Shown piece after piece: positions 1-12,190 of a stretch of 64,000 bases of DNA; within the stretch, counting starts at the first letter, position 1, and every line of letters starts with the position of its first letter. A model generated the notes under the pieces. The model did no database searches. It was not told where the DNA came from and worked only from the letters and a program-made list of their open reading frames with translations. Where the stretch lies: the NCBI GenBank assembly GCA_022036555.1, contig CM039126.1, positions 5,686,079 to 5,750,078 on the forward strand, read 5' to 3'. Position numbers and translations under genes: made by a program. Source of the DNA: Microstegium vimineum (taxonomy: Eukaryota; Streptophyta; Magnoliopsida; Poales; Poaceae).

Positions 1-945
1 GGTAATGTGATGCCACATTGGTGGGCATGAATGAAGATACATCTAGTAGAGGGAGGGGGGCATGTAAATGGAGCGCTTCAGATTCTAGAAACCAATATGT
101 AGGCTAGTTGGAGCTCGTTTGATCTTAGATGACACACTATGACAAGTTTGATGACAAAAATAACGTTTTAAGAGTTCTGGATCTGGATGACATATATGAA
201 AACAAAAATTTTAAACCATAAAATACATTTTGAGAGTTTAGTAGATGACACTACGATACCGTGAGAGTAGTATAAAGATTGCTCATGTATTTTATTTTTT
301 GTTTAATTTATTCACTAATTAAAATAACTCTTATGGATGCGTGTCTGCATGTCATACTCGCAAAGTAGAGCACGAGGATCTCAAAGGCGTCGCAAGAGCA
401 GCAAGGTAGTTGGCCGCACTACAGCACGTGCCGTCTCCCGTGCCTTTCTTCTGCAACAGAGAAGAGGTGAGTTGATCATACTCAAATCTTGTCATATGAT
501 GCCTGCAAAGTGTTTTTGACATTATTTTTCTCAAATTTTGTCTTCTAATGCTTGCAAAATGTTTGTAATAATATTAAGTTCCTTCCTATTTTTCAGGCTA
601 CATGCAACCTAGGAGAGAGAATTGCATACTCAGGTACCCACGTTAATGCCTCTAATAACCAAACATACAACAACCTTAATAATTGTTAATAATGTGAAGT
701 TTTGTCCCATTTTGTGTTACACACCTTACATTACATGTACGTACTTATCAGTACTATCTTCTTCTTTTTTTGTTTTTTTCCTTTTATTTGATTCGGTCAT
801 TTTGCCTGGGAGCTCTTATAATCCAACTAATTGAATCACGTTTGCCCATTTGCCCCTTGTCGTTTTTGTTCACAGAGCAGCAGGCGATGAAGAATGTGGA
901 GGCAAAGCTCTAGAGAATCAGGATAAGCCTCAACTCTGAAGAATG
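1..945 (+). repeat. Diverged segmental duplicate, copy 1 (spliced-gene-like remnant)
   Basis: This stretch aligns by eye along its whole length with 21276-22256, with scattered substitutions and small indels. It looks like the 3' part of a spliced gene on the + strand. There is a donor-like AAGAG/GTGAGT near 465, an acceptor TTTTTCAG near 596, a donor CTCAG/GTACCC near 633, and an acceptor GTTCACAG near 875. After the last acceptor comes a short open tail reading EQQAMKNVEAKL and then TAG. I do not recognise the protein. In copy 2 an extra G in the last exon shifts that frame, so copy 2 at least is not coding there. It may be a gene fragment carried in a tandem duplication unit. The function is unknown. 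Confidence 0.5.
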
Positions 946-2611
946 CATGCCTTGCGAGAAAATTACATATTTAGGACTTCAATAAACGTGTTTGTAGTTT
1001 TAAGACATCAAACGTTGACTTTTTTTGCGATCAAACGTTGACTTTGTTAAAATAGATCTCTAAATATTAGAGACTTGATTGAATGTGTTTTCTCTCTTTT
1101 GTGGTATTTGTCCATGTATTTGTGACTTGGACGGTCGATTTTGCCCTCTCTGGCTTCACCCTCACGTACAGGCACGCAATACGGACCCGCTCTACTACGT
1201 GATGCGTAGTGGACTTTTGACGGACTACATGACGAGATTCGCTCTGCCATTCTGGGATACTGCCTGCATTCTGGCTCTGTTGCAGGAGGAATTGTTGGAT
1301 CCCACGCGCAAGCCTTGACGTCCTGATGCTTTCATGTCTATTTCTACCGATGACTCTGTTTCTGTGGAAGAATCACCGTCAGACACTCAGACCAGCTGCT
1401 CTTCATGTCTATTTCTACAGCAGCAGAGTCGGGCAAGCTCTCTTGTAACACAATGCAGTTCAATCAACATCCTGTTAGATTCTGGCAGCTCTCATACATT
1501 TCTCAGTTTGGCATTGGCTTCTGAAATACAGTAACATGTTAGTCAGATGTGCAGCACATGTATGGGTCACCGTTGCGGATGGTAGTAAGATGAAGTGCTC
1601 AGCGGAGTTTTAGAGCTTGGGATGGTCAGTACAGCATTGCAACTTTGTTTCTGTGGCTAAGGTGGTGCCTCTGTCTCAACTTGATTTGATCGCCGGGATG
1701 GATTGGCTTGCTCAGTACAGCCTAATGCAGGTGGATTGGAAACATAAGTGGGTGCATATTCTATATGGCCTATCCACTGAGATTCTTCTGGGGAAGTTGG
1801 CTGCTCTTCCAGCCGGGTCTGTCATTCAAGTGGCTGTGACCTGTGATACTGCCTGATGATAATCACTACTAAAATATGGTAAATATGATGGAATTTTTCT
1901 AGTGTTTTTAAGTAGTAGTAAAACACTACCACTAATTACAACACATATATTTAATAGGCAAAGTTTATATTAAATTTGAATATCAAAACACTAGAAAAAC
2001 TCTACTTCACTAGGAAAAGTTATAGATTTTGGTTGTGAATGTTGCTTCTCCAACACCTCTGCTGCCAGTCATTTCCTCTACTCTGTCGGAGTTCCCGTCT
2101 GTGTTTGCACCTCCCTACGGCTACCCACCAGCCTGACTCTGCGACCATAAGATTCCTTTGGTCAGGGCCTCAGGGGACTGGGGAGCAGTGCCGGTGCAAG
2201 TTCGTCCCTACCTGTACAAACCTACCGTGAAGGTTGAAATTGAGCATCAGGTGGTGGATATACCGAGCACAGGAATCATGTAGCCGAGCCGCAGTCCTTT
2301 CTCGTTCTATGTTCTTTCTCAAAATAGTAAAGTCATCTTTTTTAAATTTAACCAATTATATATATATATATAATATTAATATTTATAATACATAATTAGT
2401 ATCATTAGATAGATTATCGAGTTTATTTTTATAATAAATTTATTTGAAAATATAAATATTACACTATATTAGGACTGATTTTAATTTTGCATCGACTTCC
2501 ATCAATTGAATGCCATTACTGTCAAATCCAAATACCCGGTGCCTGTCATTGAAGAACTGGTGGATGAGCTCGCAGGCGCTTCCTAGTTTTCTTGTTTCAA
2601 TCTGGATACTA

Positions 2612-2846
2612 CTCCCTCCGTTTCAAATTATTTATTGTTTTTCGTTTTCGTGTCACAAGTTTGACTTAATTTATAGAAAATACGTATAAACATTTGTACT
2701 CCAAATAAATTTATTAAAAAACTAGATTCAAAGATTTTTCCAATGATACTAATCATGTACTATGAGTGTTAACCATTTTTAATATATATTTTTTCAAAGA
2801 TTTTTCTCAGGAAGTAAAAGCGACAGATATTTTAGGATGGAGGCAT
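2612..2846. mobile_element. Stowaway-type MITE inside gypsy RT
   Basis: The left end is CTCCCTCCGTTTCAAAT and the right end GGATGGAGGCAT, flanked on both sides by TA. TA target duplication and CTCCCTCCG-type ends are typical of Tc1/mariner-related Stowaway MITEs in grasses. Removing the element plus one TA rejoins the RT codons for L-D-T-R-Y-H-Q-I in a single frame, which confirms the boundaries. It has no coding capacity. Confidence 0.8.
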
Positions 2847-3700
2847 TAGATATCACCAAATCTAGCTACGGATGGAGAGGAGAACACGACGGCTTTCTAG
2901 ACACACACCGGTCAATATGAGTTTCGTGTTATGGCCCTCGGGCTATCTGGAGCACCTGCTACTTTTCTGAAAGGAAATGAACACCACGCTGCATCCCCTC
3001 TTGGCTCTTGCACAAGTGTGTGGCTGGTGTTTTTCGATGACATGGTGATCTATAGCTATTTTCTGAAGAGGAGCACGCTGACCATCTTCGACAAATCTTG
3101 CAATTGTTACAGCGTGATCAATGGCAGGTCAAGTTATCAGACTAGTACAAGCTCTGTTACCTGGACCACCTGATGTCTGCGGAAAGCGTTGCCACTGACC
3201 CTGACAACACGACAAAGTAAACGTCGTGTGGCACTGGCCGACGCCAATGTCAGTCAACAATCTGCGCAGCTTTCTCGGGCTCACAGGACAAGCGCTTTGT
3301 CTGCAACTTCAACATCATTGCCGAGCTGCTCACTGATCTGCATAAGGAACTCTCGAATGTTTTAGCTTAGAGCTAGTTGATGAATCTTTAATCATTAAAT
3401 AAATAATATAAAAGATAAAAGACTAATATGAACTTAAAACATAGTCTCACATACTTCACGATACATTCTTCTCTCGCAGTATGATATTTAGGACAATCTC
3501 TCTTCACCATGTATGTTAGTTTAGAGTTGATACTATCTTATATTATTAGAGACACTCTAAGAAAGATGTTCTATTTCACTAGAATTCAGACAACATAATT
3601 TTTGACGAAATTTCCACATCCATTCTCACTCTTTCGGACTTCAGTAAGCCCTTCTGTGTCGAGACAGACACTAGTGGAATTGGTATTGGGGCGTCTTAGT

Positions 3701-4356
3701 GGCTTTTATGTGTATGTCATTAACAAAGGTTGGCAATTAGACATCAACCATTAAAAGATAAATTTTCACAGTTATCACTGCTCTAAACTCTTTTGTTCTC
3801 TATGTCACTTCCATCAGATTGGCTTGGTGTTAAACCGTGGGTGGGAAAAGTCAAAAATACTCTTTAGATCTGAATATGAAATTAATTTTTTTGAGCATCT
3901 TAATAGCCTTAAATAAAAAAAAACTCAAAACTAGAAAAGTTGTAAACCTCAATAATATCTATATTTTTTGTATAAAAATATCTTCATTTAATTTTGTGAA
4001 AAAATATATAATTTAATTTGATTAACATTTCTCAGAAAAATCATATTTTTGTACAAACTAAATGATGATAATTTTTATATAAATATTGTAGATCTCGATA
4101 AGATCTACAACTTTCTCGTTTTGAATTTTTTTCATTTGAGATAGTTAAGATATTTAAAAAATTAATTGCATATTCAGACCTAGGGGTATTTTTTAATTTT
4201 CACACATACAATTTAACACTGTTAGAGATAAATCTGATAAAAATGACATGAAGGACAAAAGAGTTCAAAACAATGACAACTGTGAGAGATCATCTATTTT
4301 AATGGCTTGTATGTAATTAAAAACCTTTTAATGGTATATACGTAAAAGACTCCTCT
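3701..4356. mobile_element. Foldback MITE with long inverted repeats
   Basis: The left half (about 3701-3990) and the right half (about 4060-4356) are inverted copies of each other over nearly their full length. For example, 'cactgctctaaactctttt' on the left matches the reverse complement of 'aaaagagttcaaaacaatg' on the right, with a few mismatches. TCTTAGT occurs just outside both ends (3694-3700 and 4357-4363) as a likely 7-bp target duplication. It interrupts the RNase H part of the gypsy remnant, and gypsy reading resumes right after it. The superfamily is uncertain (hAT- or Mutator-like by duplication size). Confidence 0.65.
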
Positions 4357-4512
4357 TCTTAGTAAGACGCTCGACCCTCATTCCCAAGGTCTCTCAACTC
4401 AACGAGCAATGCTTACACACCCCATGGCCACAAGAGGCCTTTACTAAAATGTTGGATGTATCCTACAAGATTGTTTACAGGAAGGGAGTTGATAACCGTG
4501 TTGTCTAGTTCA

Positions 4513-4873
4513 TACCCCTTTTAATACATTAGACTCACCTAGATCAAGCTACTAGTTCATACTCTCCTTTATAGTAAGACCAAATTAAAGAAAAATAAAA
4601 TCATAATCTACTCTAAACGACATTTAGAACTAGATCATTCTTAACCTTGTCATTCATTCTTTGAAAACCAAAATGAATTCCATTGAAAGGGTCATATAAA
4701 AACCATTTATTGTCCAAACAATTATCATTATTGTGACCTAACTTAAAACCGCTTCTACAAAACGCACATTAGTCATAAAAATCTTGCGTAGTCATTAATC
4801 ATCAAAATCCACTAGAGGCCTAGATGCTTTCAATCTTTCTCTTTTTGTAATTGATAACACATGACCTCAAGTG

Positions 4874-4931
<58 letters not shown>

Positions 4932-5647
4932 GAGAGAGATGGGTGAGATTCTCAACATACTTGATTCATATAAGCCATGTGACAATAAGATGAAGATAGG
5001 CATGCTTATATAAACCAAGCTAACATATGTACTCAAGAGATATTAAATAAGCACGAGGATAGAGTAAAAAAGTGAAAGCATAAGAAAAAAAGTATAAACA
5101 AATGACATAATATATATATATATATGTATATATCACATAAAATAATGAAATAGAGCCCATCTCACATTGCTCTCCCTAAATCTAACACATCCCTCTCCTC
5201 TTTGGCGTCATACACCAAAACCTAAGGGTCGGTCGGCGAGACTAGAGCATGCGAGTTGGGTGCTGAGGTGCGTGAAGTAAGCTCAAACTGAGCGGCAAGT
5301 ACATCGATGTCTGACTTGGAACTCTAAGTTGTCTGACCCTCTGTATCATCAAGTAGAGGTGAAGCGATTTGGGTCTGCTCTATGGACTCTGTAGCGGGGT
5401 TTGCCGGGCCCTGCCTCTAAAGTAGTAGTGGCTTGATCCCGTGGCTCTGCAACTCTCTCTGTAGTAGCCACGACTAACTTTGTCTGAATAGCCTCTGGTA
5501 GTGAAGTTACACAGGAGGAGACTTATTCTGTAGCAAGGGTGGCTGAAACGACCCAACTGAAGAAGGTAGAGTATGTGTATCCCTGTAGCCAGAGCTACAG
5601 TAGTCATAGGAACGGGTGGAGAGGGGTGCCCAATGAGCTCACTGTAA
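4513..5647. other. Intergenic, AT-rich, no gene seen
   Basis: Nothing recognisable as a gene lies here. It holds two TA microsatellites (4876-4928 and about 5108-5133) and, from about 5210 to 5640, a moderately GC-rich stretch without a long reading frame that could be decayed repeat coding sequence. It ends at the TAA target site of the Harbinger element. Confidence 0.5.
4876..4928. repeat. (TA)n microsatellite
   Basis: Uninterrupted alternating TA of about 53 bp. The open frame across it on the minus strand is an artefact of the repeat. Confidence 0.95.
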
Positions 5648-6855
5648 GACTAACTCCAACAAGATGACCCAAACTCATTTTGGGTAGTACACAGTGCATT
5701 TGGGGGATGAAATCAGCCTCCAACAGAGAAGGCACAGCCGTGACCCATTTTGGGTAGGAGGCCAAGCACAACCCAAATAAGCGTCCTCTCTCCCCATCTC
5801 TCTCCTCGCCGAGGGGCACGCTCGCACAACCGTTTTGGCGGGAGGGGAACGAAGAGGAAAGCGCACCGAGCGTCGACGACGGCGAGATCTGCACTGAGCT
5901 AGGCTTTGCAGGTATGATTCCTTGGCCAGCCCACCCCGCCCGACCATCGCGTCCTCTAGGCATGCCGCTCGCCGCCACACCACCTGGCCAATCCGCCCCG
6001 CGACGGCGCGTCCCCGCCACAGCGGCACATCCGCCGCCACCACACGCTCGCGCCGGCCGCCACGGAATACTGGGCAGTCCGCCCCGCGACGGTGCGTCCC
6101 CGCCACAGCGGCACATCCGCTGCTGCTCCACGCTTCGGCTGCCGCCGGCCGGCCAGCTCCTAGACGACCAGGTCACCAGGCGCTCAGCTAGCCCCTATGC
6201 TTGTGGCCTTGTGGTGGGGGATTTTGGATTTTGGTGGATCTGTGTGAAAGCAAGAGACACCTGCTGCCAATGTGCTCGTCCCCCTGAATTCTGAAGTAGT
6301 CTCCTCCGATACTAATTTATTTTTGGTTTGGTAGCTATAGCACAGAGAGTCCGTTCGTCTTCCTGCTGCAATGTTTTTGGGTGAAGTATAACAATAAATT
6401 ACTCTCAATGAGCTCATTCTGTTTCACATCATCTTGGAGTGGATTTTAATTAGAAATTTTAATTTAGATAGAGTTATCTGATATTTTCTATAGCAGTTTA
6501 ATTAGAAAGTCTAAAGCTTGTAGAATTCAGCTTTACATTTTAGTGTTGAAACAATTTCTTTATCTAGAACAGGACATCTGAGTTAGTTGGAAGTTATTTT
6601 GTTGTGTATCAATATCCTTCTATAAGTTTCCGTTTCAAGAGGGATCTCCACATGCCAAACACTACATGTGTACTGGCGTTTCAGATTATAGTGATATTGA
6701 GATTAGCATTTTTTTTGTGTTTATTTAGCTGTAGCTGCTCCACACACTTTCAATTGTAATTCTGATGTATTGGCTTTCCAAATTTAGCATGTTGTTTTTA
6801 TCCGGAGCTCCTATCTTTTGTGCCATGTTTAATTGAATCTCTTTGTAGTAGGACG

Positions 6856-8259
6856 ATGGATAATATTTTTAGTGGCACAAGTGGTCGCGCTGGAGAATCT
6901 GAAGAAATATTTCGGGCAGATCAGTGGGCTTTTGGTTATTCCGCCGCTTTGCAATCTTTGGATGTTTCGCCAAACCCCCAGGTTTAATTATTGCAGCCTT
7001 GCATTTGATGGTTTGTTCTATTTGCATATCAATACATCAATGATTAACAATTCTTTTCTTCACTAGTTCAACATGTATGGTTCCTCCCAAATGTCCTGCC
7101 CACCTATGAATGGGCAATCTAGTCAGGGGTTCTCCATTGACAACAACCATGGCTCTCCGAACCCTCCATCATTGATCTCAGAGAGGGCCGCAAAGAAGAA
7201 AAACGTCTCCAGGAGAGGAACTGCATTCACCAAAGAGGAGGACTTGGTGGTGTGTTCGGCATTTCTGAATATTAGCAAAGACCCTATTACCGGTAATAGT
7301 TTGTAACATTTTTTAAGAAATTTTTGACCCTTTGATGGCCAAATAACATGGTGGCATAACATGCAGGTGTGAATCAGACTTCAGGTGGTTATTACAAGAG
7401 GATGCATGATTATTTCAATGAGCATAAGCCTGAAGGGTCCAACCATAGCCAGATTGCAATTCAGCATAGGTGGGCATTGATTCAAAAAGCGATGAACAAG
7501 TTCTGTGGGCACAAATCAGCTATTGATAGGTAGAATGAGAGCGGAAAAAATGAGCAGGATCGGGTATACTTTCACTCATGTTGTTTGTCCATCTCTTTAG
7601 TTTCCATATCTTTATTTTCTAACCAGATTAATATATATTCATATCTGCAGATAGATGATGCTGTACAAATGTATGAGAAGATAGAACCTTTTACCATCAT
7701 GCATTGCTGGAAAAAACTTCGCAATGAGGCCAAATGGAACAACAAGTTTCTTGAGCTAAACAACTCTACATCACCTGATGGAATGCTATCTCCTCCAAAT
7801 CAGGGCCATGCAGAATCTGGGAATGAGGATATAGACACATCACGGCCTGAGGGTAGGGATAGTGCGAAGAGGCGTAGATCAAAGAGCTTCATAGAGACAT
7901 CGTCATCTAGTACGGCTGTTGAAGTCCTCCAGAGGTTGCAGGAGAAATCAGAGAAGACCAAACAAAAGCAAGACCAACAAATGGCTGAAATCCTTAGTAG
8001 GAAGGATGAAAAAATTAAAATTCAAAGGGATCTTTTCAGCCTTCAGAAGAAGCATATGAAGATGACTGTGCAGTAGCAAAAGAAGGAAAATAAGATTACG
8101 GAGAAGCAGACAGAGGCTCAACTAATAACAGCTGAGTCTAGTATTATGTCGATTGACATTGAGAAGGTCCCCCCTTATCTGAAAAACTATTATCTCGGCA
8201 TGCAGCAGCAAATCATGGAGCGCAGAGGGTTCATCAGTCCTTCAAACAACGAAGACTAA
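6856..8259 (+). pseudogene. Harbinger Myb/SANT-like helper protein, two in-frame stops
   Basis: In PIF/Harbinger elements the second ORF is a DNA-binding partner needed with the nuclease for mobility. I read four exons: 6856-6981, 7067-7292, 7367-7563 and 7651-8259. All junctions are GT..AG and phase-consistent, giving 385 codons. The N-terminal exon (42 codons) begins MDNIFSGTSG. A Trihelix/Myb-like segment runs from about residue 75 (RRGTAFTKEEDLVVCSAFLN) through HRWALIQKAMNKFCG. HCWKKLRNEAKWN resembles the NAM-associated C-terminal region of this family. A Lys/Gln-rich, probably coiled-coil tail follows. Two in-frame TAG codons, at 7531-7533 and 8074-8076, break it. The second sits in a glutamine-rich run and probably replaced CAG. 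Exon borders are inferred from reading-frame continuity. Confidence 0.8.
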
Positions 8260-9109
8260 GGAGCGTGTCTTAGATATATGTTCGAGTTGAACTAGAGTTG
8301 AATTAATGTGAACTACTGATGTTCAAGTTGAAATGGTGTATTATCTGTAGTGTTGTGAACTGATGTATGTCCGTTAATGTGAACTACTGAAGTTGTATGA
8401 GTAACATGGCACTGCCGTATCAATATGATGTTCTTTTGTGAAAGAGGTCCATTATTTCTTTGTGATTGCTTTTGGATCACTGATGCATTGTGTGCAGTTT
8501 TTGTCACTCTTTTAATTGATTAAAAATCTTGCTAGTGCAATTAGTCTTTTAATTGATTTACCTGGAGTATGTGATTAAATGAGGAAACATGCACAACTAT
8601 TTTCTGTGGTTGCTATGCAAACAACCAGTCAGGACTCAGAAAGTTTGACGAAACATTTTTCTTACATATCATTTCATTGAAGAGAGCCGAGACATGAAAA
8701 ATGATACTTAGCATAAGAATTTATGACCACTGGTGCAGACTCCCATGTCTCAAATTCAAGACCACTGGACTGTAATGGATAACAGAAGCAAAACCATCAT
8801 CTGAAATTCCATGGCCACAAATGCAATAATCAACAATAATCAAAAGCCTTGTAGATTGAAAGTGCACACCACTCTGAAATATTTATAGAACTCTGACATA
8901 ATATCATATATTTGTTATCAACAAGCAGCAAAATATCTTGCAGCCTCTATAGTTCACGTGTGCTGCCACCAAAATACAAAGGCTCATCAGTAGGCTGGCT
9001 ACAGCTAAACCTACAACAAAGACTTCAGTTCCTGTCAAACCTACAACTAATAAAACCACAGCTAAATACAGAGACGACAACAAAGAAACTGAACCTACAA
9101 CTACAGACT
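8260..9109. other. Internal non-coding stretch of the Harbinger element
   Basis: This lies between the 3' ends of the convergent helper and transposase genes. The left part has short repeated phrases such as AATGTGAACTACTGA (near 8305 and 8375). It probably holds both 3' UTRs. No other gene is seen. Confidence 0.5.
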
Positions 9110-10557
9110 TTAGTTGCTGTGATTAGGAGCAAAAGGACCAGAGCACTGGCCGTATAGCGTCCATATGTGTTCCATCAGGTCGTTCTGAAGCAATGCTGCC
9201 GTCTCTCTATCCTGAATGATGTTTTGTGCATCAACAAGTTTCTCTATTCCCGGGATTTCTCTATCCTGGTTAATAGGTGGGTTAGCCAACCAGGCCATTC
9301 TGATGGGTGGACAGTGGGTAGCTGAACCCCGCGCTCATCTTCAACTACCATGTTGTGAAGTATGACACAAGCACGCATGATGGAATTAAGTACTTTTGGT
9401 TTCCATAAACGGGCTGGCCTATGCAAGATTTTCCACTTAGCCTGTAAGACACCGAAAGCTCTCTCAACATCCTTTCTACATGACTCCTGACGCTCTGAAA
9501 AAACCTTTTGCTTGTTGCTAACTGGCATTGGAATGCTTTTCACTAGTGTAGCCCAATCGGGATAGATGCCATTTGCTAGGTAGTATCCAAGGGAATAGAT
9601 GTTGTCGTTGACATGGAACTCAATAGAGGGTGCCCTTCCATTAGCCAAATCATCAAAAACATTAGACCGATGCAAAACATTAATGTCATTGTGAGACCCT
9701 GGTAAACCAAAGTAAGCATGCCAAATCCTAAGATCCTCTGTCGCCACTGCCTCAAGTATTAGAGTTGGCTTGCCTTTGTGCCCTTTGTACATGCCTTGCC
9801 AACCGATTGGGCAGCTAGACCATTCCCAATGCATGCAATCGATGCTGCCTATCATTCCCGGAAACCTCTGGCCAAATTGATGCTTAATATGTGCTCTATC
9901 TCCTCACTTCTGGGAGGACGAAGAAATTCTTTGACAAACAGCTTGATCACAGTCGTAACAAATTCTTTCAGGGTCTCCAGGACAGTACTCTCTCCCATTC
10001 TCAAATGATCATCCAACTCATCAGCTGGGCCTCCATATGCTAGCATCTTCAGAGCCACCGTGCACTTGTGAAGAGCAGAGAATCCTAACTGTCCAGCAGC
10101 ATTTCTCCTCTGTTGGAAGAACCTATTCTTGGCTGTGACCTCATCCACTATCCGAAGGAACAATTCCCGTCTCATGCGAAACCTACAGCCAAAAAATATA
10201 GTTTTTTTATCAAATTAATTCTTCCGAAATGCTCCTTCTTCTGAAAATTGTACCTTCCTCTTACAGCTAAAAATTTTATCAAATTAATTCTATAGTTTGG
10301 CAACTAAAATTGTACCTTCCTCTGAAATGCTCGTCGTTGTAAAGTGGATGTTCAATGAAGTAGTCTTGATTCAGCTGCCAGTCTGCTGCAAGTCGATCAC
10401 GCTTGTAAGTCTTGTGGCCTGATACTGAACCTCCCCAAGGGCGTCTTTGTGGTGTCTGGGCAAGGATGGCCACCGCGGTTATGATCTCATCCTCCTTGGA
10501 GTATGCTGTGGCTGTCCCAAACATTGACATTTTGACGTAGCTCCAAACCATGGCCAA
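9110..10557 (-). pseudogene. PIF/Harbinger DDE nuclease (transposase), frameshifted
   Basis: This is a Harbinger-type endonuclease (DDE_Tnp_4-like fold) that would cut at the element's ends. Exon 1 is 10557-10316 and exon 2 begins at 10182 after a GT..AG intron (10183-10315). The join gives an RGRFRMRRELFLRIVDEV-type junction typical of the family. Catalytic candidates are the Asp in GSIDCMHWEW, the Asp in GSHNDINVL and the Glu in VERAFGVLQAKWKIL. A deletion in a T run (A run at 9862-9864 on +) breaks the frame just before the first catalytic Asp. A second frameshift near 9250-9300 separates the C-terminal LLQNDLMEHIW segment, which ends at the stop at 9110. It is not functional as it stands. 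The family assignment is firm. Confidence 0.85.
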
Positions 10558-10599
10558 AACAACCCCAGTCGAGGTCTAAAGCCAAGCCGATTTAGGAAC

Positions 10600-10734
10600 A
10601 ATTAGCCATAAATCACGTGCTTGAGAGGGATTGAAGGAGATTGAGAGGGATTTGATCTCTATAAATCAAAATCCCTGTCAATCCCCTTCGATCCTCTCCA
10701 ATCCACTTGGATTTGGGGCGAAACACACATGCCC
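10600..10734. mobile_element. Probable Tourist-like MITE fragment
   Basis: The right end GGGCGAAACACACATGCCC followed by TAA resembles Tourist-type termini. Just inside is a hairpin in which GAGAGGGATTTGAT pairs with ATCAAAATCCCTGTC. The matching left terminus is not visible, so it is probably truncated. It lies in the upstream region of the transposase gene. Confidence 0.4.
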
Positions 10735-11138
10735 TAAAAGGAATGTGACATTGAACAAATTACCAGAAAATCAAATTACCTGTGTGGCTATTTCTAATTG
10801 ACTCTTGCACAAACGCCAACCTTGTGCGGACACTTGGGCGAGCAGCCCGGGCCAACGCGAGCAGCCCCGCTGCCACCTGAGTCCGTCCCTTCGAGCAGCC
10901 GGGGTGGCAAATTAATCCCGCCATCAAGAAAATCCGCAGTAGCACTCGGCTCGCACGAGGCCTCCGTTTCCCGCGGAAAATTTCACCCTGCCGCCGCGAA
11001 AGAAACTGCCGTGGACCGTGGTCTGTTTTTGCCTCTGCTGTTGGAAAAGAGAAGATTTGGGTCCGTGACCCATCTCCTGTGAAGGACCTAAACTTTGCAA
11101 TGCGTCGCGTGTTTAGGCTTCAGCTGTTGGAGACAGTC

Positions 11139-12190
11139 TAAGCAGCTGACAAACTTTGGGAAGCACGACACATCGTGGCCAACAACAACTCAGACTAGTT
11201 GACTGAATTGTATGCTAAGGTGTCACTATCTCCTATGCCTAGTGAAGCAAAGTACTGAGAATCTGTTACCTGGGCAAGGTATAGTAACCTGGGATGTGAC
11301 TCTGACCCTGAAGTTCGCTGAATTGTAGCTCCAGCAGCTCCAAATCTATAAAAAATAGCACCAATCCCACTTTTCTTACCCCAACATTTCTAGCTCTCCA
11401 TAGATTTCGCTGAAAAGTCTAATTCATGGAGCAATAACAATTACTCACCTTGCCACTAGTTACACACCCATACCAGTTCCTTTCTTTCTTTTTCTCGTTT
11501 TTGTCCCTCCATTCCCGGGCGCACGCAACCTAGCGGCCTTCCTCGCGCCCGCTCTCTTGCGCCGCCTCCCCGCCCCACCTCGCCCGAATACACCACCGCG
11601 CTTCATCGTTGCCTCATGACCTACCAGTTCATTGTGCCCCAACGCATCATATTTTGCGCCACCTCCCTGCCCCACTTCGTCGTCATGTTCCACCACGCCG
11701 TGGTCCGCCCCACCATGCGGTTGGAGGTGGTGGATGTGAAGAAGAAAGGTGTTTTGTCTTTTTTTATTTAGGTCCTAGTTAATTCTTTATAATTATATAT
11801 GGATAGATTCACCGTGCAACTCTCCCAAACATGTTTACAGGAGCCAGCTCCACGGTGGAGCTGTTTTACTGCATGATGGATCTAGGTGAATTTGGATTGT
11901 TCGTTTGCTTTGGCCATTGCAGGAAGGGATGCATGAAACTACTATATACTACGTACTTGCATGCTAAGGCTCAGCCGCTCAGCACATGCCACATTGTATG
12001 CTCAAGCAATGTACCAGAAAATAGCAAACACTATTAATCAATGTACCACAAAGCATTATTTATGCAAGACAAACAAACAAACAAACAAAGTCCTTCATTA
12101 ATTTCTACTCGCTCATCTCCCATGCATGGTACTGTTGTCCATGCTTTCCCCGTTTGCAGCTGCAGCGATGCGGATCACGACCCTCGTAGG
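11139..12190. other. Intergenic between Harbinger and glycosyltransferase
   Basis: About 11150-11340 reads like decayed coding sequence on +, with short peptide-like runs broken by stops. About 11510-11720 is GC-rich without a convincing gene. An (AAAC)n run lies at 12070-12088. The last few hundred bases probably include the 3' UTR of the minus-strand glycosyltransferase. I recognise no gene. Confidence 0.45.

Larger units (their letters stand above)
1150..4512 (+). mobile_element. Decayed Ty3/gypsy retrotransposon remnant
   Basis: Pieces of a Ty3/gypsy polyprotein appear in the right order on + but in changing frames. They are a gag tail ending TACILALLQEELLD (about 1200-1315), a retropepsin motif ILLDSGSSHTFL (about 1470-1505), the post-protease motif GMDWLAQYS (about 1700), the RT entry motif VRPYLYKPTVK (about 2195-2230), RT core pieces (2500-2600 and 2850-3060, including VFFDDMVIYS), the RT/RNase H connection LRSFLGLTGQ (about 3255-3285), and RNase H pieces SKPFCVETD (about 3645-3670) and SKTLDPHSQGLST (about 4360-4400). 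Many stops and frameshifts are present and I found no LTRs. Two later insertions (2612-2846 and 3701-4356) interrupt it. It is a dead remnant, and the domain order makes the family assignment firm. Confidence 0.85.
5648..11138. mobile_element. PIF/Harbinger DNA transposon, full length but disabled
   Basis: The left end GACTAACTCCAACA and the right end TGTTGGAGACAGTC are imperfect inverted repeats. They are flanked by TAA at 5645-5647 and 11139-11141, the 3-bp TNA-type target duplication of PIF/Harbinger. Inside are the two genes this superfamily carries, convergently arranged: a Myb/SANT-like protein on + (6856-8259) and a DDE nuclease on - (9110-10557). Both are broken, by two stops in the first and two frameshifts in the second, so this copy cannot make either full protein. 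About 1.2 kb precedes the helper gene, of which 5800-6200 is GC-rich like the body of the small relative at 24778-25373. The length is 5.49 kb. Confidence 0.9.

Noticed and set aside
4830..5036. Minus-strand open frame of repeated Ile-Tyr
   Set aside because: It is the translation of the (TA)n microsatellite.
5604..6294. Overlapping long GC-rich frames on both strands
   Set aside because: They lie in the GC-rich leader of the Harbinger element, overlap each other in several frames and match no family. The spliced helper gene begins downstream at 6856.
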